64,000 nt of DNA from assembly GCA_959347315.1 (NCBI GenBank), contig OY365807.1:11189287-11253286 (forward strand). Reading direction: 5' to 3'. Within the stretch, counting starts at the first letter, position 1. The number at the start of each line of letters is the position of its first letter. The position numbers and the translations under genes were made by a program. The stretch comes from Bimastos eiseni. Lineage: Eukaryota > Annelida > Clitellata > Crassiclitellata > Lumbricidae. Below are positions 19,001 through 32,400 of this stretch, in pieces. The notes under the pieces were generated by a model. The model searched no databases. It worked only from the letters and a program-made list of their open reading frames with translations, and was not told the origin of the DNA.

Positions 19001-22000
19001 CCACATGTCTAGAGAGTAGCTAACTTTAACTTAGGACACTTAATCTCTCATCCCTATTCATCCAGTATAGTCATCCTCCACTCAGACTTAAACGTACGTA
19101 CATTTGGAATAAGGCGTAATGGAAGTGCATACATAGTTACTGTAACAACAGAGAAGATAAGATAGATTGATCATAAAAATAACTAAAATACTTATACTGA
19201 AATAAATATATTATAAATAGTCGCACAATTCTAATTGTGGGCAATAAATCTTGTCCACATCGCAGAAAAGTATTGGCCACAACTAGAGTTGTGCGGCTAC
19301 TTATAATATATTTATGTGACACGTGAAAACAGTTCCGTCCGTCTCTGCCTATTCAAGACGGAACTGTTTTCACGTGTATTGAGAGCGACGCGATTACAAG
19401 TCAAACGTGGTTCAATAACATTCACCGTCGAAACCCTGAGTAAACCCCACCTTTGACACCAGCTGCAGCGCAATAATTACTCGGTCCGCACAGAAAGCGC
19501 AGTATACACACCAACATATCCTGGATCACAGTAGCATGTTCCTCCGATGCAGTCCCCTCGTCCCCGACACATGTCTGGACAACGCTCGGAAACGAGTATG
19601 TCGTCAATGGCCCAGCTGGGAGAGTCTCCTCGAATCGAAGCGTCCACCGTCTGCTGCACCCAACGGAACCGTGTCTGACTGCGAATAACAACGTAACAAA
19701 AGAATACCACTTGTGGTCACTTGTGGTCACTTGTGGTCACTTGTCTGTTTCATGCGGCGTTTGCTTGTAGATGGATTATTCTGTCGTGGTGTTTTTCATA
19801 AGAGACTAGATTGAGCTTAAGTGGAATTGAACCCGTGGAAGTTGCCTGCCAGTCAGCACGTTTAACATTTAACGTTGTTTACATCTTTTCTGTCGCTAAA
19901 ACTTTTGTAAGATGTATTTACATTAGGCCTACAGTACGGTAATGCAACTAGTCTAATTAAGAATATACTTACTTACTTGCGTACTTACTAAACGTTAGTC
20001 TGATGGTTCTTGCTCTAGTTAATTTCTTTAGATTGTTTCTTCATGTGTCGAATCTTGATCGGTAGTTCTAGCATTTCGGACTCTATTGTGTTTAATCTGG
20101 GTTTATTTTCGACGTGTTTTGTTTTGAACTGCATTTGTTGTAATTCGGTGGAGTCTGGCTGCCATCTTGAGTCAGGTAGAGTGGTTCTAAGTTCCAGTTT
20201 GTGTCAGGCCATGAGTTACAAGAAAACAATGTGGATCGACAATAGAAACTTAACCATTGAAGTTCATCTCGGAAATAATCAAAATTTGCCTAACCAAACG
20301 ACTTAAGCACTGTGATAGCTTACCATCTAAATGACCAAACGACCATAAAAACGACTACGGTAACAGATAACGTGACAGCCGCACAAGTTCGACTGCTTAA
20401 ATTTAGTCATCTGAGTGGATTGGTTTGCACTTCCACTCTCTGACCACGTATTTTGGCGTCGTATTTGCTCCAATTCGTCGTTCTCAGAGCACCTTCTAGC
20501 CACTTGCAAATATATACGTAACTGAAAATTTTCAATTGCGAGACACTTGCCTAACGCAGTCTCGTGTGCCTTGAATTGTATCTTGGTTAAACTAGCCAAC
20601 GACTTAGTTTCCATTCGTCTGGATCACTGTAACTCAATTCTAAACGGCGTCATAAACAGCTTCAGAACTAATTATCTAAGGTTATAGCGATAAAATTCAA
20701 TACCAAAACAGGCACTCCTCTGTTGCAGTAAGTACACTGGCGGCTTCATGTTGAGAAAAATCCATTAAAAGCGTGTCTTCGTGCTAAGAAAGCAATACGC
20801 ATTGGACAGTTAACTTATCTCCCGTGTCCACGCACGTTCAAAAATGCTACACTCACTTAACGGCTTCATTGACTCTTGTGGTTCTCAGAACCAAACCACA
20901 ATTTAATTCTTGGTCTGCCATCGACACACCAAGGCTTCAAATTACCCTGCCCTATGCGCTTAGGTACCGTATAAGATAGAAATTTCATCTGTTTCGAAGC
21001 TCGTCTTCTTGACTCAGGGCCCTTTGTCGGTCAATCCAATTGATAGCTCTTCTGCTTAGCACATTTCAAGGATTCATGTTTTGGGCATTACCATAACGAC
21101 GCTATTCAAGTCTCCAGATTGGATTGGATAGTAAAGTAATCCTAAACGAACCTAGAGAATGTTTTTGGCGGCAGTGCAAGCGTGACTCTGGTCCAAGTCC
21201 CATGAGATGCGGCGCTGAACAGTGTTCCCTGGTGAAATCCGTACGGTCGGCACTCGGTGTTTTGTCCGTTGAGGAGGCACTGAGGATAGACGAGATCCCA
21301 TTTGTCGGATGTCGGGTCTTTGTTGTATTCAAGAGCCACTGCCTGGTGTCTCTCACAGGCGTTGTTCGCCTGATCACAGCCCACCGATATCTACACAAAA
21401 CAAAGACCTTTGGTCTGCACTCTGTAAAGGAAACGTAAGCATTACGAAGCACGCACTCTTCTGCTACTAACACCGCTTGATGCTGCCTAGCTTCAATATG
21501 TCTTACGGTATAGTATCATCGCTGGACCTATATATCATCGCTATGTATCATCGCTAACACCTCAAATAATGGTCACTATTAAACGGGAAAAATAAGTAGC
21601 TCAGAATTTTCCTCACAGTGCATCTAATGGCTAAACGCAGGGCAGCAGTTTGTTCGCGAAAGATTCGTCAAGTCAAGGGTTACTATGAGAAGTAAATCTA
21701 GTTGCTAGAATATGCCATCAGAGAGAAGTTAACAAGAGGGCTGTTTCAACTGTCTACATAGCACGTGAGAATTTGGACAGAGACCAGGTATAGATCATAG
21801 ACTAGGGCACTTTTTTTAAAGGGGTGTTATTGCTATTGATCCGAAAGCCTCAGCAGTGATAGGTGGAGGTGCTGTGGCAGATGATGGGGAGGAGTGAATG
21901 ACGATACAGCATTATACAGGCAGAGGAATGATGAATTTGCGGAATTGGCATAATTCAGTAGCGAAATCGTTCAAGAGCCGAGGTATAGCATAGCATCCTA

Positions 22001-25000
22001 CATGGATCGGTGACGGAAAATAAATCAGTTTTGCTGTGGATGGGCCACAGTGAGGTCGGAGTATAATTGGGTAGAGCAGGCTGATTGGATTGGACAGGAA
22101 GGGCTTAGCATAATACGTATATAATAGCCTGATCTAAGGCGAATCTTGCAGAAATTGACTTATGCCTGTATTTTAGCCGATGGAGTCCTGCTTTAAGGAG
22201 AGGAGTGACCTAGTAAGTAAGAAACATATACTAAGTAAGCATCAAGCAAATACGAAACTCTAAAAATCCGAACGAATGAAAACTTTGCTGACCATAAAAA
22301 ATAGTCGTAGAAACGTGAAGTTTCGCACAGAATCGCTGACTTGTTCCTTCCATTTGCAAAGACCATCCCAGTGCTGAATTCAATTATTAAGTTCTCACCG
22401 AAGATCAACAAATGCAATGGGCATTGAACCAGCGAATTACAGTTCATGCCACACGCACCAACTGACCTTAAACTGCATCATGTAGCCATCTTGGACGATC
22501 AGCTGACAAGTCGTAATCATCTTCAACACTGCCTTCTCGCCCCAGACCATGACCATTCCTTTCCTGCCACACGTCCCCTCCTGGAGGTACCCATTGGGGT
22601 GGAGCTCCCAGAAAACCTTGGTCAGCCCGCTCTCGAACGACTCGTACAACTCGCTCGGGTTGATGTCCATTCCCGCTATGATGACGTCATCGATGGCCCA
22701 GCCAATCGGGTGATCGAGTTCGCCGAGGCCGATCTTCTGCCACCAGCGGACGCGGGTGGTGTTGGTGCGAGCCTCCGCGGGTAGGGAGATGTAGTCCCAT
22801 CGGGGAGTCTTCCAGTAGCTGTCGTAGTCCAAGATGTGTAGCATCTGCCACGTTATCCCTAGGAGACAGACAAACGACAATGGTACCAGTCTATGTTGTT
22901 GTTGAATCTGATGTGCTCTACCTAATTAGGTGTTGAGTTGCTATCCAACAACGATGATTAGCGTCCCCCTCCTCCTTTTTCCTGGCATGGGACTGGCACT
23001 ATCGAGGTACAATCGTGTCCGATTGCACCCACAATGACTTTGATATTGTTGTTGGTAATGATGATGATGATGACGATGATGATGATAATGAGCAATACTC
23101 TCAATGATGATTGTAGCGAGGATGATAGGTAATCAATAACAATGAGCTGCGAGGGGTGACCAGTCCGAGATACATATAACGAGTTATTACTGTACAATGC
23201 ACAAAGTATATAATTATGCAGTTAGTAAATTTAAGTCGATGGGCCCTATGCAAATGTTCAGTTAAGTAGATATTTTCTTTAATAGAATCGCCGGCAATTT
23301 GCACTGAATGCACAGACAACATTTAATCGATCAACTTTACACATTACATAAGTTTAGAAATAAAAATGTTTAGTTAGTGTCATGAGCGATTAGAACTCTT
23401 AGATAACGTTCTGATAATAAATTCGCATAGGGTAAAATCATCCACAAAGGGAACCACTGTATACATATATTAATTAGTACGTTGGCACAGGTGGTAAGCC
23501 GAGGCATTAGTCGGCGGATGTACACTTCCCAGAATTTTATCGGTATTTGTAAGAATAGATTTGTGGAAGGAGATAGATCTGCGCGATCGCGTAAATCATC
23601 AAAATAATGGTGTTTGTTCAGATGGGAGAGCCTATGTAAAACAACACTATATAAGTCGAGTGCGCTGGACAGCATTGGCGAAGTCACAATTGTGATACAG
23701 TTACAATTACAATTACGGTTGCTATAATAATGAAGACCTCCGTCATGAGAGAACTGGACGATGATGTCTTCATCACGTGACTTCGGAGCACCGCAGCCGA
23801 TTTTCGTCGAAGGACCTCCAATCATGGCGTGATACTTGATGTAGCTACGGAGGCAGAAAAACACCCGCACCATCAGTCACATGACGCCTAATAGCATCGT
23901 TAGGAACGGCATCGCTATAGACGGCTAAAGACATCAGCAATCGTTGCGTCATAATTCTCATTCTCATTGCCATCATTATTATTGCGTTGTGTTCATCATC
24001 GTCGTAATCATCATCATCATCAGCGTCCATGACGTCGTGAATATATCAACGTCATTAACACCTCCGTCGCTGTCTAGCACTAGGGTCTCCTCTATTCTGC
24101 ACCGGATATCATTTCGTTCCTCTGCCCGCGGACTTCTGATTGTTCCCCACATGTGCTCTGCCACGGCCCGATCCAGGAGCTTCGCCTACGTGGGCCCTAC
24201 CAGCTGGAACATCCTCCCCTTCTCTTTCCGCAGGAGCATGCTCTCTCTTCCCTCTGCCGCTTTCTGGATGCGCCTGAAGGCTTTTCGGGTCTCCGCTTAG
24301 CTCGAGTGGCGCCATATAAGTGTTCCGATATAAGTTACAATTGTCATTGATATCACCGTCATCATCGTCACCGTCATCATTGTCGCCGTCATCCTCCTCA
24401 TCATCATCGTCCTAGTCATTTATACTGAATTTATTTTCTCATGCTCCTTTTATTGATCAACAACGACATATCCCAATTCAACTTATTACCAACTGCTATC
24501 TTACGAGTAAGCACGTCTTTTAAAGATCAAAACATGAACTGACCTGGCGAGTCGCAGGTCGAGGTCAGCGGTCACGACCTGTCTTTGACCTTTGCCCTTG
24601 AAGTACAGCCCCTGTCCGTCGACGATCGTTTTGCACCCGAAGCCAACGGAGCCCCCCTGCACAAGGTCCCAGTTGTCCTCTGACGAAGGCTCGTCGTCAA
24701 AAGTCTCAAACAGCGACGACTGTTGAAAAGTAAAATCATTCTCAGCAGAGTAGCAAGAACTTTTAATTTACAAAGGTGCTATTACATACTAATCTGTAAA
24801 ACCTCTTACAAGCGTGAATAATAATTATTCATAGGTATCAGGTTATTCAGATGGATAAATCTTCTGCGGCCGAAAGTTCGGCCGTTATAGGGCCTACTAA
24901 CGAAAATTTTACTTCCACGACCGAACCCGTGAAAAATTTTACGGGCGAAGACACTGTGCAACCTTAGACGCATGCCATTGTTAAAAACACCGAAAAGGGT

Positions 25001-26021
25001 CGGTAAAGAGCAGGTTCAGGGTTAGTGTCATTGATGGACATACGCAAAGAACCGTCGGCCGCAGAAGTAAATTTTTCTTGCGTTGATAGGCCAAAGTTTT
25101 GGCCGCAGAAGCCCACACAATTCAGGTACCGCATTCGAGAGGTTCGTATAAGGCACTACATAATATATGACCATATACATAAATCCATACAATCTGTGGT
25201 ACGTGAGATCCATACATCTTTATACAACTTCTCAACGGCGAAATTCATGGAACATGGGACATAATAATTGTATGGAACATGATACATGTCACAGGGAACA
25301 TTGATTTGGTTTTGTAAATAACGCAAATGAAACTTCATATGACACGGTTGGCACATGATTTTCATTCTTATTGATTGCATTCAAATAATCAATAATATCC
25401 TCTGAAATCCTGTCTCCTCTCTCTGGTCTCCTATTCATGAAACGGTATATCTGGAAAACTCCGAAATTGACGTAGATGCCGAAAATCTGTTAGCTGTAGC
25501 GTTGACCTCTCCGTATTCTGACCTGGTAGCGGAATGGAAAAAGCAGTCTTTCTAATGCGGACTTGATTTTGATATTACGCTGATGAATATGCGCTCGTCG
25601 GAGCTTTTGTTGGGCTCTGAGAAAGTTCTAAGATTAACATTAACATGTAGATAGCAGTGATTGAAAGCAATTACTCTGATTTGGTCCGTCTGATAGCAGG
25701 TGGCACCACCATATCCTGGGTCGCAGAAGCAGTTCGGATAGACGCATCGCCCGTGACCGTTGCACAAACTGGGACAACCAAGACCAATGAAAACGTCATC
25801 AAGAGCCCACTGCTGCACAGATCTCGCTCCTCCTGGTGACTTGGAAGGTCGGCCGTCGTCGAATCGCTGAATCCATCGAAAACGCGTGGCACTGTAGCAG
25901 GGCAACGAAACAGGGCAACTTAGGACAACATCAGAAAAGACAACAATTAATAGCAAGGCTACATGATGCAACACCATCTAAACACGACAAGCACAAGAAG
26001 CAGATTCAGGAGATTAAGTTG

Positions 26022-26095
<74 letters not shown>

Positions 26096-26410
26096 CAAAG
26101 AGACATTTTCTGGACAATCGCGTATTGAAGACGCAATTATTGGCGGCTTTCAGAACTGTTAGGTAGCGCCTTCGTGAGGTTTTTGTAGGGCGCTCTATAA
26201 GTGTTCACGTGCATACACATATACATAAACACATATACATAAAAATGCAAAATAAGCTGAAACTTTGACGAAGCTGAAAGTTGCACGGATCTAACGCACA
26301 GACAGACGGGTGCACACGAGGAAGTCAAATCACACAGTTAAACAGTGTAGCAACAGGAATGCATTATGATGTTCTCGCAGTGCGTTTGCAAGCGGTTCAA
26401 TAAAGAACAC

Positions 26411-26446
<36 letters not shown>

Positions 26447-29400
26447 TATACACGGCATCTAACCAAACACAACGATAAAGACACCTTACTTTGAAATCAG
26501 TTCTCCTTCTAGAACTATAGTGATCCGTCTCCACGCCTTCGCCGCGTAGTAGACACTGGGCGTGGAAGCGACCCCGTTGCACTGTGGGTAGAACGGGAGA
26601 CACTCTTTGACCACAAGTTGCCACGTGATACCGTAGTCGTTGGAAAACTCGAGTCGTACCGGTTCGACGTCATCGTCCCATGATGCATTGCAACCAACGC
26701 TGATCCGGAACTGAACGATGTATCCGTCGTGAATTGTTAGATCGATGGTTGTCAAGGCAACAGTCTCTTTGTCGTGTTCTTGACCGACGATGACGTCAGA
26801 AGTTCCGCAGTAGTCTCCATACACGAGGTTGTTGTTCTGCAGCCACCAGATGGAGGCATCGGCGCCGGAATCCGACTGGAATTGGTCCATAAGTTCGTTG
26901 GGATTGGCGGATTTCCCACCAATGATGACGTCATCTATGACCCAGTCGCTGCGAGACTGACCCGGATGCACTGGCTGCCACCAGCGAATGCGGACGCCTA
27001 ACCTCTTCGCCTCCTTCGGTAATTCTACGCTGACGTAACTGAATACAGTAACACAACAGCGTCGGCAATGTATGGTAAGGTATCATTATCGGCAATGCAA
27101 GGTAAGGTAAGGAAAGATAAAGGAAAAGTAGGGTAAGGTACGGTAAGGCAAGGGGAGGTAAGATAAGATGAAGCAAGGTATGGCGAGGCAAGGCAAGGTA
27201 AGGTAAGGTAAGGTAAAGTAAGGTGAGGTACAAATGCAAAGTAAGGTAAGGAAGAATGGCTCTGTAAACAGCTATGTCCACATGGAGCTCATCCAGGAAT
27301 AATCTACCCATATATAGGTCTGATCAAATGCACATGGATAAGCCGACAGTTTGAAAAGATCTTTCAGCCTACAGAAGCAGACATTACTGTAATAAACCAA
27401 TTGTAATTATTGGACACATTTTTAATTAATTACCTGTTGTTCTTGTACTGATCGAAGTAGAGCTCAGCGAGCAATAGCCACTGAGTACCTCCAGAGGTCG
27501 AGTACTCGACCATGACTCCTTCGTCCTTGACCGTAGGCGATGTCGTGCAGCCGAACCGGAAGTAGAACTGAATGAAAATGGCTTCGCGAAGGTCAAGATC
27601 TTTCGTGACCAGTTGACGGGTGCAGTCCTACGAATGCAGACCATCGAAAAAATAAATACATACGCAAGTTTATATATACAAATACAACGACATATGTTGC
27701 ATACCTAGTAATTACATGTATACTCATTACAGATGTAGAAATAGTTTCTCTACAAACCCCTTTCATGTGCATTGCATTTCCTGACGATAAGACCCCGCAC
27801 TGAGTGGACAGAACGCCCCCGTTGACGGTCACCCAGTTGGCATCGCTGAGCAGCCTCGTGAAGGTTTCCCTCATCCCGGTTGGCAACGGCACCTGAGGGT
27901 CGACGCAGGAACTGCCAGTCCATCCTTTGTCGCATCTGGAACATGCAGCCTTGTAGTCATAATCTCGTTATCACTACACAACTTCCCATCATTTTAGCTA
28001 CATTAGAAAGAGCTATCGTCGTCGTCGTCGTCATCATTATCATTAATATCAATATTAATAATAAAGATAATAATAATAATAGTAATAAAAATATATTGAA
28101 TTAGCGTAGGAATAGATCTACTACTGCATCAGTGGTAGTCACATCGCTGGTGGTATTGTTGTACTTAGTGTTAGTGTTAATTGTTAATGCTAGTGTCATT
28201 GTTGTTGTTAGTGTTTTTGTTAATGTCAGTGGCATTGTTAACGTTAGTATTACTTGAAAGTGTTATTACTATTGTTAATATTATTTATCAATTACCAGTG
28301 TTAGTGCTATTGTATATATTAGTAGCGTATACTGACAGGCATTTTCCTCGGTCGCATCTTCCATGCCCTCCACACGAACAATCGCATTCGTCTCCTATGT
28401 AGACGTAGGTTATCGCCCAGCTGTCTTCCGCTTGGAACTTGGACGACTGAATCCAACGGAAGCGAGTTGACATCGACCTGGAAATCAGACGCAACTCGTT
28501 ATCACTGATTAAAAGCAAGCAGCACTTTTAAAGGCGCTATATTATGCTCAGGTGGTTATTCTACTGATGACCTCGCAACATTGATGAAAGAATCGTGGCA
28601 ATCTGGCGTAAATAGCGGAATATCACGCAGGAAGCGGTACTGATACCAACTGCCACCCGCAAGGGTCGACTCACCTATCAACTCGAAAGGCGGCAGCTGT
28701 AAAATGGGCAGCAGGACGAATGGAGCCTTGCATCACTGCCATACAGTCAAATTCGAATCCTGTTAAGCTTGTTAGGTTATAATCTGTTGCCACTATTGCA
28801 TATAGCTACATCGGTAACTGTAACGTCTTTGGTGACAGCTTATCCAACTGCGATTTGTTATTTTGGTCAATAAACACAAATATTATTGTATCATTATTAT
28901 TTTACATTACCATAGTGAATGTGATGTATAAAAGCGCTACTTAAATGCCTAGATAGCGTCCCCATTAGATGAATCACCTGGTATAGTAAGGGAGTTTGAT
29001 GGTGACTCTTGTCCAGCCGTAGTAAACGTCGGATGTGAAGACACTCTTGGCGTGGTAGGTGGTACAGTCGATGTCATCCTCCATGAGACATTCGCGTTCG
29101 ACCAGATGCCACGTCTTCCCCAAATCCAGGGAATACTGGAGCTCGATCCCTGGAGCATGGAAAGATTAAGAGCTACGGATTATTACTGTGACTAAGGTAG
29201 TCTTGTGGAAATTGATAGAAGAACTGTGGGAAAAGTTCTTCAAATAAAGTAAGGACAGATAAGGGAGGATAAGTGATAATAATGTGAGCTGAGGTAAGAT
29301 GAGGTAAAAATAATGTTTTTAATATAATAGCACGGCGTTCTAAAGGTAAGGTAGGGTAAGGTGAGGCGAGGCGAGGTAAGATGAGGTAAGATATGATACG

Positions 29401-32400
29401 GTGAGGTACATAAACGATACGGTAAGGTGAGGTATACTATGGTAAGGTAAGGCATCATGTGGTATGCTAAGGTAGTATACGGTAAGGTAAGGCACCATAT
29501 GGTAAGACATTATACGGTAAGGTTAGGCATAATACGGTAAATTAAGGTATGATCAAGTAAGGTGAGGTACGGAAAGGTAACGCTAAGTTTGGAAAGAAAA
29601 AACATGCGGCGTATTTTATTCTTCCACCTCAAAGAATGAGTTGAAATAATAGTGATCAAGATGATGAGTTGATTCGGTTGCCTTAGTAACGCACCATAGC
29701 AACGACCAGAGTCGTAACAACTCATGGAGATATAGAATTGAAGGTAAGTGAACTCGGTGACAGTGACGTCTTTGGTGACAGCGTATCTTGCTTTGTCTGG
29801 ACCTAGAAACACAGAACATCTGTAGCAAATACGATGGGACATCTTCATCAGTAGTTACATTATTTATCGCCAGGGTCAAGAAACTAACGGCACACGCGAT
29901 TGACGTATGTCACGTTATGTATTCCTATGGAACCTCATTATGTCCTTAGGTATTCAAGTGAAATAGCCGTGGATGAGGACGGGAACCCGACCTATGTCTG
30001 TGTCTATGTCTATGTTTGTGTCTATGTCTGTGTCTATGTCTATGTCTGTGTCTATGTCTGTGTCTATGTCTGTGTCTATGTCTATGGCTGTGTCTATGTC
30101 TGTGTCTGTGTCTATGTGTCTATGTCTATGTCTGTGTCTATGTCTGTGTCTATGTCTATGTTTGTGTCTATGTCTGTGTCTATGTCTGTGTCTATGTCTG
30201 TGTCTATGTCTGTGTCTATGTCTATGGCTGTGTCTATGTCTGTGTCTATGTCTGTGTCTATGTCTATGGCTGTGTCTATGTCTGTGTCTGTGTCTATGTG
30301 TCTATGTCTATGTCTGTGTCTATGTCTGTGTCTATGTCTATGTTTGTGTCTATGTCTGTGTCTATGTCTGTGTCTATGTCTGTGTCTATGTCTGTGTCTA
30401 TGTCTATGGCTGTGTCTATGTCTGTGTCTATGTCTGTGTCTGTGTCTATGTGTCTATGTCTATGTCTGTGTCTATGTCTGTGTCTATGTCTGTGTCTGTG
30501 TCTATGTCTGTGTCTGTATCTATGTCTGTGTTATCGTTTGTCTTGCCTTAAGTTATCTGAAATTGATTATACCTCTACACACTTTAAAGACCTATTCTAT
30601 AGAATGTTATTTTGGATCTGATTAGATTACTTTAGAATCAGATCGTTCTAGAAGAAGAAAGAAGAATGCAGCCCTACAGACAGCCGTCGGTATGAAGTGT
30701 TAGCAACTTCATTAAATTTTGCTAAGCCTCGGTAAATGAGGATGGATGACAGTTCAGGTAAAGTATGCTACGGTAAAGTGAGGTATGATACCTGTAACCT
30801 AACCTATATAATACGTTAGCTCGCCGTCTCATCTTTCCATCGACAAGGTACAGTCAGTGCACTCATTATAGCTAAGTTGGCTTTGGGGGTGGGTAGATGA
30901 ATATCTTCAGCAGAATGTCTGCCCTTGTGGGAGATTTGAACTACTGACCTCTCGATTGACATTTCAGTACGCTAACCACTACACCAGCAAGCAAGTAGAT
31001 TATGTGAGATTAGATAATTATGGTTAAACCAGATAGGATTGTGCAATTTTGGGTTGGATAATAATATATGTTTGGCTAAGTTAGGTTAAACACCATACAG
31101 ACTCGATTGAACGAGCAACTCGGTTGATCAGAGGCGACAGATTATATTGGGTAAGATCACATCACAAAGATCAGGTTAACTGAGGTTACATTAAAGCTAG
31201 GATTGTTAGACGTGATTAAACTTGCTATGGTCATACTACATTGGTTATATAAGCTTAGATATTAGAATGTAAATGGGAAATACCTGCGAAATGAAGCGCC
31301 TTAGCACTAAGTCCGCATGTTGACTGTATCTTTGCACCAGGATACATCAGCCAATTGTCGTTGTTCGTAGTAACGAGAGAGTCCTGCATCACCATGTTTC
31401 CATTGTCATTTCCACCGATGTAAATCTAAAGCAATCGCAGAGTATATCGTATATCCATAATGACTATCCACATAAGAGACCATTTGCTTGTAATGTTTAA
31501 TCGATCAATCAATCCGTCTTTCGTCGTGGACAATGATTTAGATAGAGACATTTATCTACATTGATGAAGGCAATATTACCACAATAGACTATATTTGGGG
31601 CTGCTCAGTTATCTTGCAATGAACAAATATCATCATCGTCGTCGTCGTCGTCGTCGCCGCCGCCGCCGCCATCGTCATCATTAACATTATCTTTACCATT
31701 ATCACAAGAATCACTATTATTATTATTACACACCGATCTTTCGTGATCTCTATCAGAGGCGCCTTAACACAGACTAGTGCGAAAGAAAACGGAATATTAC
31801 CGAGGTTTGGTATTAGACTGACCATCAGTGCGCAGCTGCACGTTTATTGTAAATAGTTATGTTGAATTGACAGTACATGAGAACTAATGTATTGCATATT
31901 TTGTATTGTATTGTATAATTTGCATTGTATTGTATCATATATTTTGTTGTGTTACATTTATTAGATACTGCGCTGTATATTCTGTTCTAAGCTTTTATTC
32001 TCCTCTATTCAATTCTTTGCCTCGATTCTAAACACTTCGTCATTCCTACAATTAAAATTCTGTATTATTCTATTTGATTCAATTCCAGTGCATTCCATTC
32101 ATTTTCATCTAAGTCCGAAGTCACAACTGCATCGGTCCTTGTCAACCTGGTCAACAGTCCTTGCCAACCTGGTCAACAGCCCAGTCAACTATATGTGATC
32201 CATCAACTGTCGGTTGCCACCACTGTATTCTTGTGGAGTTTCCTTGGGCCTTGAACGGCAGATGGATTGCAACGTATCGAGGCTCAGTTAAACTGGCGTT
32301 GTAGTTGAATTTGTCCAGTAGCGACCAGTGAATTCCAGCATCCGTCGAAAAGCGCAACAAAACTGGTTGAACTTCGAACCGACGGAGGTCAACAGACGAC

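Noticed and set aside
29900..30625. Three 190-241 codon + strand frames rich in Val/Ser/Met/Cys/Leu
   Set aside because: They read through the TGTCTA/TGTCTG minisatellite, whose six-base unit lacks stops in these phases.
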